Assembly: GCF_015169395.1 (NCBI RefSeq)
Contig: NZ_CP063458.1
Span: forward strand, 2,046,001-2,110,000
Direction: 5' to 3'
Source of the DNA: Humisphaera borealis
GTDB taxonomy: Bacteria > Planctomycetota > Phycisphaerae > Tepidisphaerales > Tepidisphaeraceae
DNA length: 64,000 nucleotides
The notes beneath the pieces are model-generated. The model was not told where the DNA came from. It ran no database searches and worked only from the letters and a program-made list of their open reading frames with translations. Positions 1 through 9,448 of this stretch are shown here, piece by piece. A program made the translations under genes and the position numbers. The number at the start of each line of letters is the position of its first letter. Positions within the stretch are counted from its first letter, which is position 1.

Positions 1-1242
1 TTCGTGGAGCGCTTCGCACAAGCCGCCTTTGGCGTGACATTGCTGCCTGCCTTCGGCGGGCTCCGGGCAGCGGAACCCGCGATCGGCGGCAAAGCCAAGA
101 GTGTGATCTTCCTGTACATGCGGGGCGGCATCTCGCATATCGACACCTTCGATCCCAAGCCCGGAAAGCCGGAGATGGCCGGGGTAAACGCGATCAAGAC
201 CAGTGCCGACGGCGTGCAGATTTCGGAGTGGTTTCCGCGGATGGCTCGGCAGATGCACCACGTTTCGCTGGTGCGGTCGATGACTTCCACGCAGGGCATT
301 CATGATCGCGGGACCTATCTCGCGCACACCAGCTACTTCATGACGCCGACGATTACTCATCCGTCGCTGGGCTCGTGGGCCGTGAAGGTGCTCGGTTCGG
401 CAAACGCCGTGCTGCCGGGAAACATCCTCATCAACGGCAGTCCGCAACACCCGCGGAGCGGCTACATGCCGACGCATCTGGCCCCCCTGCCGATCACCGA
501 TCCCGGCGCCGGCCTGCAGAACGCCGCCCTGCCGTCGAAGACCACCGAGTCCGACTTTGCCCGGCGCACCGCGCTGGCCCGGGCCATAGGGGAGCGATTC
601 GTGAATCAGACGCCGCATCGGGATGCCGCCGCCTACCTGAAGGTGCAGCAGGATGCCGCCACACTGATGAAAAGCGAGGACCTGAAGGTGTTCGACATTT
701 CTCGCGAGGATAAGAAAACCCAGGCGGCCTACGGCACGCACACGTTCGGCAAAGGCTGCCTTCTGGCCCGGCGGCTGGTCGAGAGCGGCGTGCGGTTTGT
801 GGAAGTCGAAGACGAACACAACTGGGATACGCACAACGACCAGGTCAAGTCGATGGAAAACATGACGCCGACCACCGACCAGACCATGGCCGTGCTGCTT
901 GAAGACCTGCATCAGCGGGGCCTGCTCGCCAGCACGCTCGTCGTGATGGCGACCGAGTTCGGCCGTTCGCCGCAGATCAGCACCGTCACCAACGGCCGCG
1001 GGCATCATCCCGGCGTGTTCACCTGGTGGCTCGCGGGCGGCGGCGTGAAAGGCGGCTACGTCTATGGCAAGTCCGATGCAACCGGCGAACACGTCGCAGA
1101 GAAACCCGTCACCATGCAGGACTGCAATGCCACCATCGCGCAGGCGATGGGCATCGACCTGCAGCACGTCGAGCACTCCCCCTCCGGTCGTCCGTTTACC
1201 GTGGCAGACAAAGGAAAGGCAGTGACCGATCTGTTCGCATGA
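1..1242 (+). CDS. DUF1501 family exported protein (5' truncated by window edge)
   Basis: The frame is open from base 1, so the true start lies upstream; GTG at 4 is only an internal codon. The first visible residues (ERFAQAAFGVTLLPAFGG) look like the hydrophobic end of a Tat-type leader, as is usual for DUF1501. The family core follows: FLYMRGGISHIDTFDPKPG near residue 36, and GRGHHPG, WLAGGGVKGG and YGKSDATGE near residues 330-360. DUF1501 proteins are planctomycete-type exported proteins of the alkaline-phosphatase-like fold and usually pair with a DUF1549/DUF1553 cytochrome partner, which would lie upstream outside the window. The exact reaction is unknown. The gene converges on a sulfatase. 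Confidence 0.85.
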   Translation, partial: FVERFAQAAFGVTLLPAFGGLRAAEPAIGGKAKSVIFLYMRGGISHIDTFDPKPGKPEMAGVNAIKTSADGVQISEWFPRMARQMHHVSLVRSMTSTQGIHDRGTYLAHTSYFMTPTITHPSLGSWAVKVLGSANAVLPGNILINGSPQHPRSGYMPTHLAPLPITDPGAGLQNAALPSKTTESDFARRTALARAIGERFVNQTPHRDAAAYLKVQQDAATLMKSEDLKVFDISREDKKTQAAYGTHTFGKGCLLARRLVESGVRFVEVEDEHNWDTHNDQVKSMENMTPTTDQTMAVLLEDLHQRGLLASTLVVMATEFGRSPQISTVTNGRGHHPGVFTWWLAGGGVKGGYVYGKSDATGEHVAEKPVTMQDCNATIAQAMGIDLQHVEHSPSGRPFTVADKGKAVTDLFA

Positions 1243-1260
1243 TCGTGCGTCGATAAGCCC

Positions 1261-1287
1261 GCAGGCTCCAGGGGCCGGAGCTTTCTG
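1261..1287. terminator. hairpin between convergent genes
   Basis: GCAGGCTCC pairs with GGAGCtttCTGC around a short loop, between the DUF1501 stop and the convergent sulfatase stop. There is no long T run, so this is only a possible bidirectional terminator. Confidence 0.3.
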
Positions 1288-1292
1288 CGCCG

Positions 1293-2750
1293 CTATTTGC
1301 CTTCCCTGGCCCACTGCTTCATCAGCGCGATGTTCTTCGCGACTTCGGGGTCCGGCTTGCGGCTTTGGTAGGCGGCCATGTCCGAGTCGTAGCGCGATTC
1401 GGGCTCGGGCGTGCGGCCCTGATCATTGGTCCGCTCGATCCATCGGTCGAGCATGGCGCGAAGCCCTTGGAGCGTTGCGGCCTGTGCGGGGTCGGCAGCG
1501 AGGTTGTGCACTTCCCATGGATCGGCGGCCAGGTCATAGAGTTCTTCGGGCGGCCGCGCTTTGGCAAAGAGCTGGCGTTGTACCTCATCAAGCAGACCGG
1601 CGGCTTCGGCGGCCCGCAATGCAATCAGGCACGGTTTGTGATCTTTGTAGGCATTGGGCTGAAGATACGGCCGCTGGGGCAGGAAGTTGCGAATGTATTT
1701 CCATCGCTCCGTGCGAACGCTGCGGATGCGATCCACGGTCTCGTCGGCGCGGTCGCGTGCGGCGAAGGTGGCCTCGCGTGCCTGATAATCCGGCGCGAGT
1801 GCATTGCGCGCCTGCATCGCCTTTGGCAACGGGATGCCCGCCAGCGCGAGCGACATCGCCGCCATGTCGATGTGTTCGATCAGGTCCTTGCGTCGCAGGC
1901 CTCTGGGCAAGCCGGGACCGATCACAACGAAGGGGATGTGCGTGCCTTCGTCGTAGAGGAACTGCTTGCCGCGGCCGTGGCTTACGCCGTGATCGGTCAC
2001 GAAGAAGATGATGGTCTGATCCAACACGCCTTCCGTACGAAGGCGCTCCACAATCTCGCCCACGTGCTTGTCCGTGATGCGCACTGCATCGAGCGTGGCC
2101 GCCCAATCGTCGAGGATGGCTGGTGTCCGGGGATAGTAAGGCGGCAGCGGCACAGCATCCGCTGGCGTTGCACCGCCGAGCTGCTTACGCGCCTCGGCGA
2201 TTTGCTTCGCCACGTCGCGAATTTTGCCTCCCCACAGCTGGACTTGGGCGAAGAACGGCTGACCGGCTTTGCGCGTCTTCCAGTCCGTGCCGTCATAGAT
2301 GCCGGGGTCGAACTCGAAGTTGTAGTCGGTCTTGCCCCTTCCCATCGCGGGGTAGCCGCCGTTGGACGTGTAGTAGCCGGCCTGTTGAAACAGGCGGGGA
2401 ACAAGCTGTACATCGGCCGGGAGCACGATCTTCTCCGAGCCCACGCCGCTGCGATGATGGTGCGCACCGATGCTCGTCTGATACATCCCGGTAATCAGCG
2501 CGGATCGCGACGGAGAGCAAATCGGCCCGGTGGCAAAGGCACGTTCGAACAACACACCGCCCGCCGCCAGCTTGTCCACGTTGGGTGTCTGAATCGTCTT
2601 TTCTCCGTAGCAGCCGAAGTGTGGCGACATGTCCTCGGCGATGAGCCAGAGGATGTTGGGTCTGGCTGGCGGGGTGGCGTCGCCCGCGGCTTGCAGCACT
2701 GTCGGCAACACCAGCAGCAGAGTGACGATAAGGGTGAGGATGTGCTTCAT
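1293..2750 (-). CDS. secreted sulfatase (Cys-type), 485 aa
   Basis: Formylglycine-dependent sulfatase of the alkaline phosphatase superfamily, predicted to remove sulfate from glycans in the periplasm or outside. From the chosen start (MKHIL, 2750) there is a clean signal peptide ending near AAG at 22. The N-terminal metal motif RPNILWLIAEDM follows at about 30-41. The modification motif CSPSR has its Cys at 78, and TDHG with a following lysine-containing stretch supplies late metal ligands. An upstream in-frame ATG at 2783 would put 11 extra residues before the signal peptide, so it is disfavoured. It is the last gene of a minus-strand set with a beta-helix glycosidase, an acetylesterase-like protein and a hydrolase, spaced by 47-98 nt. 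Substrate not predictable. Confidence 0.93.
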   Translation of the reverse strand: MKHILTLIVTLLLVLPTVLQAAGDATPPARPNILWLIAEDMSPHFGCYGEKTIQTPNVDKLAAGGVLFERAFATGPICSPSRSALITGMYQTSIGAHHHRSGVGSEKIVLPADVQLVPRLFQQAGYYTSNGGYPAMGRGKTDYNFEFDPGIYDGTDWKTRKAGQPFFAQVQLWGGKIRDVAKQIAEARKQLGGATPADAVPLPPYYPRTPAILDDWAATLDAVRITDKHVGEIVERLRTEGVLDQTIIFFVTDHGVSHGRGKQFLYDEGTHIPFVVIGPGLPRGLRRKDLIEHIDMAAMSLALAGIPLPKAMQARNALAPDYQAREATFAARDRADETVDRIRSVRTERWKYIRNFLPQRPYLQPNAYKDHKPCLIALRAAEAAGLLDEVQRQLFAKARPPEELYDLAADPWEVHNLAADPAQAATLQGLRAMLDRWIERTNDQGRTPEPESRYDSDMAAYQSRKPDPEVAKNIALMKQWAREGK

Positions 2751-2796
2751 TGTTGGCAATCTCGGCTTCATGTATCGCCACATTCACGGCCCACAT

Positions 2797-4383
2797 TCAC
2801 GGCTTGGAAACGGCGCGCGGTGCAAAGTTGAGCCCGCCTACGAACTCGTTGGATTTGAAGAATTCCGGGGCGATCACGGGTTTACCGGCGAGCGTGAGGT
2901 TTTCGAAAGTGAGATTGCCAATCCGCGCATCAGGTTGGCCCCAGAGAATCTGAGGTTCACCCAGAACGCTGGGAGCGGCGATGGAGATGTTCTGAAAGAG
3001 AATGCCCGACAAGTCTCCGGCGGCGCGTTTCTCGCCGTTCTTCGAATATGGCTTCGGCATCGTCATGCAGATGAAGAACTGTTGAAGCGTCGGCCGGGGG
3101 TCTTCGACATTGATATTGCGGAAAACCACGCCCGCACCGGCGGCACGTCCGCCTTCGCCGCGCATATTGAAGACCCGCCCGCCGCTCCAGTGGTGCCACT
3201 TGGCCCGCGAATAGATCACATCGCAGTCCTCCACCACCAACTGGCGGTCGGTGAGTTGGGGCAGGGCGCTCAGGACGAATGATGAACCGTTGGCATCGTT
3301 CCACAGGACGGTGCGGCGAATGCCCAGTCCGTTCACGTAAAGGGAGTCATCCTGGGTGCGGATGAAGCAGTCCTCGATGAGTGTGTTGCCGAACGGATTG
3401 ATCCCATCGCCGTTGGCACGCCAGGTGAAGATCTTGGTCCAGCGGACCTCGTTGGGATGACCCGCCTTGAAGGGGCTCACCAGCATGAGCGAGTGCGTCG
3501 CCGAGTCGGCGATGGTGATGCCCTCTACGCGGGTATCGGTGGTGCCGATCAACTCGATCGGGCGATAGCGCCCGTGGTCCTTCTCCGGGACCGGCGGCTC
3601 GACGTACTCCGGGTGCTTCAGCCTCGCCCCCGACAGCGTTCCAAGGCCGAAGATGCGGATGTGATGGCCGTCGCCCCACTTGGTGTTGGAGAACGTGCCA
3701 TAGACCATCGCGTCGCCGGGGATGTAGTACTGGCGGTTGGCGCGGAGCGGGAACGCCAACCCGACGTCGTGGACGCCGGGCAGGAAGTAGAGCGTGGTCC
3801 ATGGCCCGTCAGACGGCGGAACCTCGCCGGGCTTCACGGCCAGCACGCCGGGGTCGGTTGGCTTGGGCTTGCCGGCCAGCGGCGGGTTGGCAAAGAGCGA
3901 GATCGTGTGGATCGGCGGGCCCTTGTAGCCCTTGCCGGTGTCCTGCGCATCCATCTGTCCGTCGATGTCGACCGCGACGAGGCAGGGCTGGTCAAGCAGG
4001 ACGAACGCCCTGCCGTCCCGGACCTCGCACGCCGACGCCTTGCGCTTCGGGTGTACTGCCGCCGATCGGATCGGCGCGCCGTCGGTGCGGGCGATCTCGA
4101 CCTCGACCGCGCCAGAGGTCTCGAAGTTCACGTAGGCGTGCGTCCAGCCGGCGAGCGTATCGAAATATGCGTCGGTCTTCTTGTCGACGGCCTTGCACGC
4201 GGTCTCCCACGCGAAGGCGGTCTGCCACTCGCCGCCCGGGCGAACCGGGCGGATGCGTACCTTGTAATGCCCGGACGCGGCAAGCCCCGGCACCGGGGGA
4301 TAAACGACCAGGCCGTCGTCGGCACCGGCCGGTGAATGCAGGGCGAACAGGAGAATGGCCAGGAGGGTGCGGACGCGTTTCAT
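2797..4383 (-). CDS. secreted right-handed beta-helix glycoside hydrolase (GH28/GH49-like), 528 aa
   Basis: Exported protein with a signal peptide (MKRVRTLLAILLFALHSPAGA) and an N-terminal beta-sandwich-like region (about 25-200). A parallel beta-helix follows, with repeated short turns typical of GH28 and GH49. Acidic catalytic-type motifs are visible: RANGDGINPFGN and TQDDSLYVNG. The two-domain layout resembles GH49 (dextranase/isopullulanase), while the motif spacing also resembles GH28 polygalacturonases, so I leave the family open. ATG at 4383 is preceded by GGAA; an upstream ATG at 4440 adds a non-signal extension. Its neighbours (acetylesterase-like, sulfatase) suggest action on a decorated polysaccharide. 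Confidence 0.75.
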   Translation of the reverse strand: MKRVRTLLAILLFALHSPAGADDGLVVYPPVPGLAASGHYKVRIRPVRPGGEWQTAFAWETACKAVDKKTDAYFDTLAGWTHAYVNFETSGAVEVEIARTDGAPIRSAAVHPKRKASACEVRDGRAFVLLDQPCLVAVDIDGQMDAQDTGKGYKGPPIHTISLFANPPLAGKPKPTDPGVLAVKPGEVPPSDGPWTTLYFLPGVHDVGLAFPLRANRQYYIPGDAMVYGTFSNTKWGDGHHIRIFGLGTLSGARLKHPEYVEPPVPEKDHGRYRPIELIGTTDTRVEGITIADSATHSLMLVSPFKAGHPNEVRWTKIFTWRANGDGINPFGNTLIEDCFIRTQDDSLYVNGLGIRRTVLWNDANGSSFVLSALPQLTDRQLVVEDCDVIYSRAKWHHWSGGRVFNMRGEGGRAAGAGVVFRNINVEDPRPTLQQFFICMTMPKPYSKNGEKRAAGDLSGILFQNISIAAPSVLGEPQILWGQPDARIGNLTFENLTLAGKPVIAPEFFKSNEFVGGLNFAPRAVSKP

Positions 4384-4443
4384 CGTGGGTTCCGTGACGG
4401 CAAGTTGACGCCGCATCTTTGCGAGGATGGCCTGCCGCACCGC

Positions 4444-6330
4444 TCACATTCCGTTGGCCTTCAGCAGCTCTTTGGCCTCGGCGATACATCGCTTGAGGTC
4501 GTCGGCACGCAAAGCTTTCGTGAGCGCGGCCTGCTCGCCACGGTCCAGGACGCCGGGCTTGGCCGGCTTCTTGCCTGCGTAGTTCTCGTACATGTCGGCG
4601 ATCGTCCAGGAATCGTTGCGCCAGGTGGGGAACGGCAGATCGGTCAGGTCCATCGACTTGAGATTGGCCAGCGGATTGCGGCCCCAGGCGTGCCGGAAAT
4701 ACTTCGGTTCCGGTACCAAGGGGCTGGTCAGCACGATTGCGGTCCGGTCCTGCTGCGGTTTGTTCTGCTTGTCCTTGTCAACGGTCAGCCACTCGGCTCT
4801 GGCGAGTTGGAACCGCCCGTCGGCACCGGCGATGACGAAGCCTTCGATCGGTCCATCGTTGTACGGCCCGGCGGGCGAGTCCAGCTGTAGCGTGATCCTT
4901 CCCTCTTCGATCCGCACCTCCTTGAGCATCGGCGGCATCCAGCGGATTTGCTTGGCCATGCCGTACTGCGTCGCCAGCGCCCAGCGCGCGACACGCTCGC
5001 CGACCGGGATCTTGATCTGGGGGTGATACCACGACCGTCGCTGGTCGAAGCTGCTGGCGTAGCCGACGTTCTTGTCGCCGGCCTTGAGGAAGTCGAGGAA
5101 CGTCTTGAAGTGGACCTCGCGGATGTAGATCCCTTCGTTGGCCATCTTCTCGAGGTAGTCGGCGCGATCCTGCGGGTCGCCTTCGGTCTCCTGGGAGATG
5201 ATGCCAAAAGGCATCTGCGGGTCGTTGAACGCCGCGCGCCAGGCTCCGATCATCTTCGGGAAGACCTGCGCGTAAAGCACGTGCCCATTGGGTTCGAACG
5301 CGTTGTTGTAGCCCTGATGCCAGATCGCCCCTTTGATCTGAAGGCCCACGATCGGCGCGATCATGCTCGCGTAGCAGTTGCCGGGGCGGTTCATGTCCAT
5401 CGCCGGACCGGGCAGAAGGTCGGTCGGAGGGGCGGCGTTCGCCGGGACCTCCTGGCCCTGCGCCTTGAGCCGGGCCTGACGTTCGTTAAACCGCTTGACG
5501 CGATCGTCGAGGTCCTTTTGTGGATCGAACGCCGCGACCTTCTCGCCCCATTCGGCCAGCTTGGACTTGACCTCAGGCGTGTTGATGGAGTTGAGCACCT
5601 CCGTCGGGGTCCAGGTCTCGATGCACGTACCGCCGCGCGAGGCGTCGATGACGCCGATCGGGATCTGCGTCGCCATGTGAATGCGCCGGGCGAACACGTA
5701 TCCGATCGCCGACATCTCGCGCACTGTCTGCGGCGTGCAGACGTCCCAGTAGCCCTGCCGAAAGTGCTGGCTCGACCAGTCGCTCCATTGATACATGAGC
5801 GGGAACGAGCTCTTGGGGTCCGGGCCGTTCTGGTGCGGGACCGTGAACAGGCGAATGTTCTTGAAGTTCGCCGAAACGATCTCGAGCTGGCCGCCTTCGA
5901 CCTTGGCGATCTCGAACTCCATGTTGCTCTGGCCCCCGAGCAGCCAGACGTCGCCGACGAGGACGTCTTCGAGTTCGATCTTCGTGGCTTGCCCCTGCAC
6001 GACCAACCGTCGCGGATCACCGTTGGCCGGCTCGGCGGGCAGCTCGACCCGCCAGGCGCGATCGGCCGCAGCGACGGTCGCCTGCGTCTTCTCGCCGAAG
6101 GAAACGGTGACCTTCTCCCCGGGCTCGGCCCATCCCCAGACGCGGATCGGCTTGTCGCGCTGCAGCACCATGCCGGACTGGAACAGGTTGTGCAGGCACA
6201 ACCCGCTCCCGACCGCCGGGACATCGATTCGGTCCTTTCCGCGCTCCAGCTTCACTTCGGCCGAGGCGTGCCCGGCGAAGAGGCCGGCGGCCAGGGCGAC
6301 AAAGGCGGCGATTCGGCTGAACTTCTTCAT
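4444..6330 (-). CDS. sialate O-acetylesterase-like (SASA domain) secreted esterase, 628 aa
   Basis: SGNH-type carbohydrate esterase predicted to remove O-acetyl groups from sugars. Signal peptide MKKFSRIAAFVALAAGLFAG, then an Ig-like segment with the family string SGMVLQRDKPIRVWGWAEPG at about 55-75. The catalytic-Ser block is GGQSNMEFE near residue 135, and IWHQGYNN is the counterpart of the WxQGE.N block of this family. The C-terminal part is a second beta-rich domain. ATG at 6330 is preceded by AAGGAAA; the ATG at 6369 is too far from the signal peptide. It is a middle gene of the minus-strand polysaccharide set (61 nt to the next gene). The acetylated substrate is unknown. Confidence 0.88.
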   Translation of the reverse strand: MKKFSRIAAFVALAAGLFAGHASAEVKLERGKDRIDVPAVGSGLCLHNLFQSGMVLQRDKPIRVWGWAEPGEKVTVSFGEKTQATVAAADRAWRVELPAEPANGDPRRLVVQGQATKIELEDVLVGDVWLLGGQSNMEFEIAKVEGGQLEIVSANFKNIRLFTVPHQNGPDPKSSFPLMYQWSDWSSQHFRQGYWDVCTPQTVREMSAIGYVFARRIHMATQIPIGVIDASRGGTCIETWTPTEVLNSINTPEVKSKLAEWGEKVAAFDPQKDLDDRVKRFNERQARLKAQGQEVPANAAPPTDLLPGPAMDMNRPGNCYASMIAPIVGLQIKGAIWHQGYNNAFEPNGHVLYAQVFPKMIGAWRAAFNDPQMPFGIISQETEGDPQDRADYLEKMANEGIYIREVHFKTFLDFLKAGDKNVGYASSFDQRRSWYHPQIKIPVGERVARWALATQYGMAKQIRWMPPMLKEVRIEEGRITLQLDSPAGPYNDGPIEGFVIAGADGRFQLARAEWLTVDKDKQNKPQQDRTAIVLTSPLVPEPKYFRHAWGRNPLANLKSMDLTDLPFPTWRNDSWTIADMYENYAGKKPAKPGVLDRGEQAALTKALRADDLKRCIAEAKELLKANGM

Positions 6331-6427
6331 GGTGTTCGGGATTTCCTTTCGAGACGGCGCGAAAATCATGCAGGCTTCTGCACGGCGCGATGGCGAGCGC
6401 GCGGCGGCCGCTTTGCCCGGTCGCGAC

Positions 6428-7324
6428 TCATGGCTGGCGAGGGGACGCGTTCTTCAGGACGAAGTCGATCAGCTCCTGGCATTCGAAGAACGCCGGGGAG
6501 ATTTCATGGCCCCTGCCCGGGACAATCTTCACGTTTAGCGTGCCGCCCGCCGCCTCGTAACGTTCCTTCAGCAGCCTGGTGTTGTCGTCGTAGGGAACGA
6601 GGCCGTCCTTGTCGCCGTGCACGGCGAACATGGGCACTTTTCGCTCGGCCAAACCCGCAATGTTGCTGATGGGATTGAATTCGCCGAGCCTCGCGACGAG
6701 CTCCGCCTCGGTCATGCCGAAATCGGCGAGAGTTTCCTTCTTGGATGACTTCAGCGGCCAGCTCGAAAGATTGCACACGGGATAGATGCCCGCCCACGCC
6801 TGCACCTTGTCGGGGTTTCGGAACGCCCAGGCGAGGGTCATCATCCCACCCCGACTCTGCCCGAGCAGGATCGGCTTGGTCGAGTAGCCGCGTTTGACCA
6901 TGGCGTCGTAGAAGCTCGTGAACTTCGCGGTGCTGGCGGGCGAGCCGCGCACCTCGCCGAGATCGAACCCGGCCAGAGCGATGCCGGCGTTCATGAACGC
7001 GTCGAAGTACATCCGGTGCCCGGCGATGATCACGTTGCCCTTGATCGTCGGGCCGTACCAGATCCACGGCTTGCCCTGCGCCGGCTGCGGCGCGACGTAG
7101 ACGAACGCCTTGTTCCCGTCGATCTCGAAGACTTCCGGCTTGGCACGGACGGTATTCGGTGCCGCCGGCTTGGCGGGAACTGGCTTGTCCACGGATGGGG
7201 CGGCGGGCTTCTCCGCGGGCGTAGCCGCCATCACGCCAGATATCTGGCAGACGAAAGTGATGAGCACAGCGACGAACGACCACGCGGAGTTCGGCCTACG
7301 CAACCTGGGGTTCGATTCCATCAT
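6428..7324 (-). CDS. exported alpha/beta hydrolase (prolyl-oligopeptidase/dienelactone-hydrolase type), 298 aa
   Basis: Serine hydrolase with an N-terminal membrane/signal segment (about 14-33) and a Pro/Ala-rich linker to residue 60. The catalytic core shows the nucleophile elbow GQSRGG (Ser near 162), the acid-loop HGDKDGLVP and the histidine in GRGHE. It sits first in the minus-strand set with acetylesterase, beta-helix glycosidase and sulfatase, so a glycan or ester substrate is more likely than a peptide; that is inference from context. Two adjacent ATG codons occur at the start, with no strong ribosome binding site. Length fits single-domain hydrolases of this type. Confidence 0.8.
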   Translation of the reverse strand: MMESNPRLRRPNSAWSFVAVLITFVCQISGVMAATPAEKPAAPSVDKPVPAKPAAPNTVRAKPEVFEIDGNKAFVYVAPQPAQGKPWIWYGPTIKGNVIIAGHRMYFDAFMNAGIALAGFDLGEVRGSPASTAKFTSFYDAMVKRGYSTKPILLGQSRGGMMTLAWAFRNPDKVQAWAGIYPVCNLSSWPLKSSKKETLADFGMTEAELVARLGEFNPISNIAGLAERKVPMFAVHGDKDGLVPYDDNTRLLKERYEAAGGTLNVKIVPGRGHEISPAFFECQELIDFVLKNASPRQP

Positions 7325-7713
7325 GCCAATGTTCCGATGCGAGGGTTAACGGGCGTGCGGTCGCACTTCCTTCCGAAGCCGAACAATGGTTTCCACGCCC
7401 GCTTAAGTCTTTCGATTTCCGCCATTGACCACATGGGCGTCGTCGTCTTTGCGACGCTGGATCGCCCGGGCCGGACATCAGCCGACACCGCTGCCGCTTT
7501 TGCTTTGCCGTAGTGTTATATCACGTTTGCACGGCTGAACGAGTCGGCCCCAAGGCTGGTATTCCCGCCAATCACCCCGGGATACAGTCGTGCGAGAGCC
7601 GCGAAACACCAATCCTCACCGGAATTGTCACACCTACGATTCTCACGTGTCCAAGGGGCGGTATGGCGTCTTAAAATCATGATGGCGGAAGTCACGAATC
7701 GAGGGAGTCTGCA
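7325..7713. other. intergenic region between divergent genes
   Basis: About 390 bases separating the minus-strand hydrolase set from the plus-strand sigma factor. It must hold both promoters, but I could not pick convincing boxes. The only clear site is GAGGGAG about 9 nt before the sigma-factor ATG at 7714. No repeat or small gene seen. Confidence 0.5.
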
Positions 7714-8598
7714 ATGTCGTTCAATCCTTTCGCCGAAGTCGTCGATGAATCCACAGACGCCGAACTAATCGATCAGGCGAAGAACGGCAACCGCGACGCC
7801 CTCGAACGTCTGGTGCTTCGGCATCAGGCCTGGATCTACAACATCGCGGTGCGGATGGTCTTCGTTCCGCACGACGCCGAGGAAGTCACTCAGGAGGTGC
7901 TGATTCGGGCGATCACCCACCTCGGCTCGTTCAAAGGGGACAGCCGGTTCCGCACCTGGCTCTATCGGATCACCGCGAACCACGTGCTTAACATGAAACG
8001 CCGGGGCGGCGAATCGGAGACGCAGACTTTTTCCGTCTACGCCGCGGCGATCAACGATACCCCCAACCTGGACCTGCCCGATCCCAAAGCCGTGCCGGTG
8101 GATGTGCCGCTGCTGGTCGAAGAGACGAAAGTCTCCTGCACGACCGGGATGCTGCTGTGCCTGGACCGTAAGCAGCGGCTGATCTTCACCCTCGGCGAAA
8201 TCTTTGGCGCGAGCGACACCGTCGGCAGCGAGATCCTGGAGATGACCCCGGACAACTTCCGGCAGAGCTTGTCTCGCGCCCGGCGAGACCTGTACCTGTT
8301 CATGAACAACCAGTGCGGCCTGGTCAATCCGGCCAACCCCTGCCGCTGCCCGAAGAAGACACGGGGCTTTATCGAGGCCGGCCACGTCGATCCCGGGAAC
8401 CTTCAATTCGTCCCCCTGCACCTGCGGCGGATTCGCGATGCAGCTCCCGAGACGGCCCGGCAGATGGATGATGCGGCGAGCCGTCAGCATGCGGCGATCT
8501 TCCGCGATCACCCCTTCCTGGAACCGAAAGACCAGACCCGCTGGCTGCGGCAACTGCTCGACCGGGGCGAGCTCCGCAGGACGCTGCATCTGAACTGA
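7714..8598 (+). CDS. ECF sigma factor with Cys-containing C-terminal extension, 294 aa
   Basis: Sigma-70 family regulator. Region 2 lies at about 18-90 ([20 protein letters not shown], then [15 protein letters not shown]). Region 4 lies at about 145-195 ([17 protein letters not shown], then [14 protein letters not shown]). About 95 extra residues follow, opening with [15 protein letters not shown], a Cys cluster that could bind metal or sense redox. A Cys also sits just before region 4 ([10 protein letters not shown]). No anti-sigma gene is adjacent; the next gene is an SDR 53 nt downstream, so the tail may replace a separate anti-sigma factor (inference). GAGGGAG precedes the ATG. Confidence 0.9.
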   Translation: MSFNPFAEVVDESTDAELIDQAKNGNRDALERLVLRHQAWIYNIAVRMVFVPHDAEEVTQEVLIRAITHLGSFKGDSRFRTWLYRITANHVLNMKRRGGESETQTFSVYAAAINDTPNLDLPDPKAVPVDVPLLVEETKVSCTTGMLLCLDRKQRLIFTLGEIFGASDTVGSEILEMTPDNFRQSLSRARRDLYLFMNNQCGLVNPANPCRCPKKTRGFIEAGHVDPGNLQFVPLHLRRIRDAAPETARQMDDAASRQHAAIFRDHPFLEPKDQTRWLRQLLDRGELRRTLHLN

Positions 8599-8651
8599 AG
8601 AATTTTCGCATCAGTTGTCACAGTACCCATCGCCGCGATGTCTACGGGGGC

Positions 8652-9407
8652 ATGAAGAAGCTACAAGGAAAAACAGCGTTGGTTACGGGGGCTTCCAAGG
8701 GGATCGGCGCGGGGATCGCCAGGGAACTGGCCGCGGCCGGTGCGGCGGTCGTCGTCAACTTCGCGACCGACCGTCTCGGTGCCGAGGCGGCGGTGAACGA
8801 CATCACCAGCGCCGGCGGCCGTGCGATCGCGGTGTCCGGCGATGTGTCCAAGGCGGCCGACGTGGCCCGGATGTTCGCCGACGCCAAGACCGCCTACGGC
8901 GCGCTGGACATCCTGGTGAACAACGCCGGCGTGTACACGCCGATGTCGCTGGACGCGATGACCGAGCAGGAGTTCCACCGGGAGTTCAACACCAACGTAC
9001 TGGGCCCGCTGCTGGTCATCCGGGAATCATTGCAACACTTCGGGCCTGGCGGCGGGAGCGTGATCAACATCGGCTCGGGGGCGTCCAAGATGTGCCCGCC
9101 GGGATACGCGATCTACGCGGCCACCAAGAGCGCGCTGGATGCGATCACCGTCGTGCTATCGAAAGAGCTGGCGTCGCGAAAGATTCGGGTGAACTCCGTG
9201 AACCCCGGAGCCACGCTGAGCGAAGGTACCCACGCCGCGGGGTTGTACGGAGTGGCGAGCGAGTTTGAAAAGACGCTGGTGGCCATGACGCCGCTAGGCC
9301 GAATCGGCACACCGTCGGATATCGCCAAGGTCGTCGCGTTCCTGGCGTCGGAGGATTCCGGCTGGTTGACAGGCGAGATCCTCCTCGCCTCCGGCGGACT
9401 GCGCTGA
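8652..9407 (+). CDS. short-chain dehydrogenase/reductase (classical SDR), 251 aa
   Basis: NAD(P)H-dependent oxidoreductase of the FabG-like classical SDR type. The cofactor motif [10 protein letters not shown] is at 12-21, the structural NNAG at 90-93, the catalytic Ser at 142 (NIGSG) and the YxxxK pair Y155/K159 (YAATK). NPG follows at about 184-186. Full family length with no missing key residue. It starts 53 nt after the ECF sigma gene and may be co-transcribed with it. The substrate cannot be read from the sequence, so no gene symbol is given. Confidence 0.92.
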   Translation: MKKLQGKTALVTGASKGIGAGIARELAAAGAAVVVNFATDRLGAEAAVNDITSAGGRAIAVSGDVSKAADVARMFADAKTAYGALDILVNNAGVYTPMSLDAMTEQEFHREFNTNVLGPLLVIRESLQHFGPGGGSVINIGSGASKMCPPGYAIYAATKSALDAITVVLSKELASRKIRVNSVNPGATLSEGTHAAGLYGVASEFEKTLVAMTPLGRIGTPSDIAKVVAFLASEDSGWLTGEILLASGGLR

Positions 9408-9448
9408 AGCGAACTGCGATAAACGAGAAACTTTCAAAGGAGAATCAT

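Noticed and set aside
1365-2831. 488-residue plus-strand open frame
   Set aside because: Lies antisense to the sulfatase with Arg/Gly/Val-rich noise composition and no family motif; a GC-rich shadow of a real gene.
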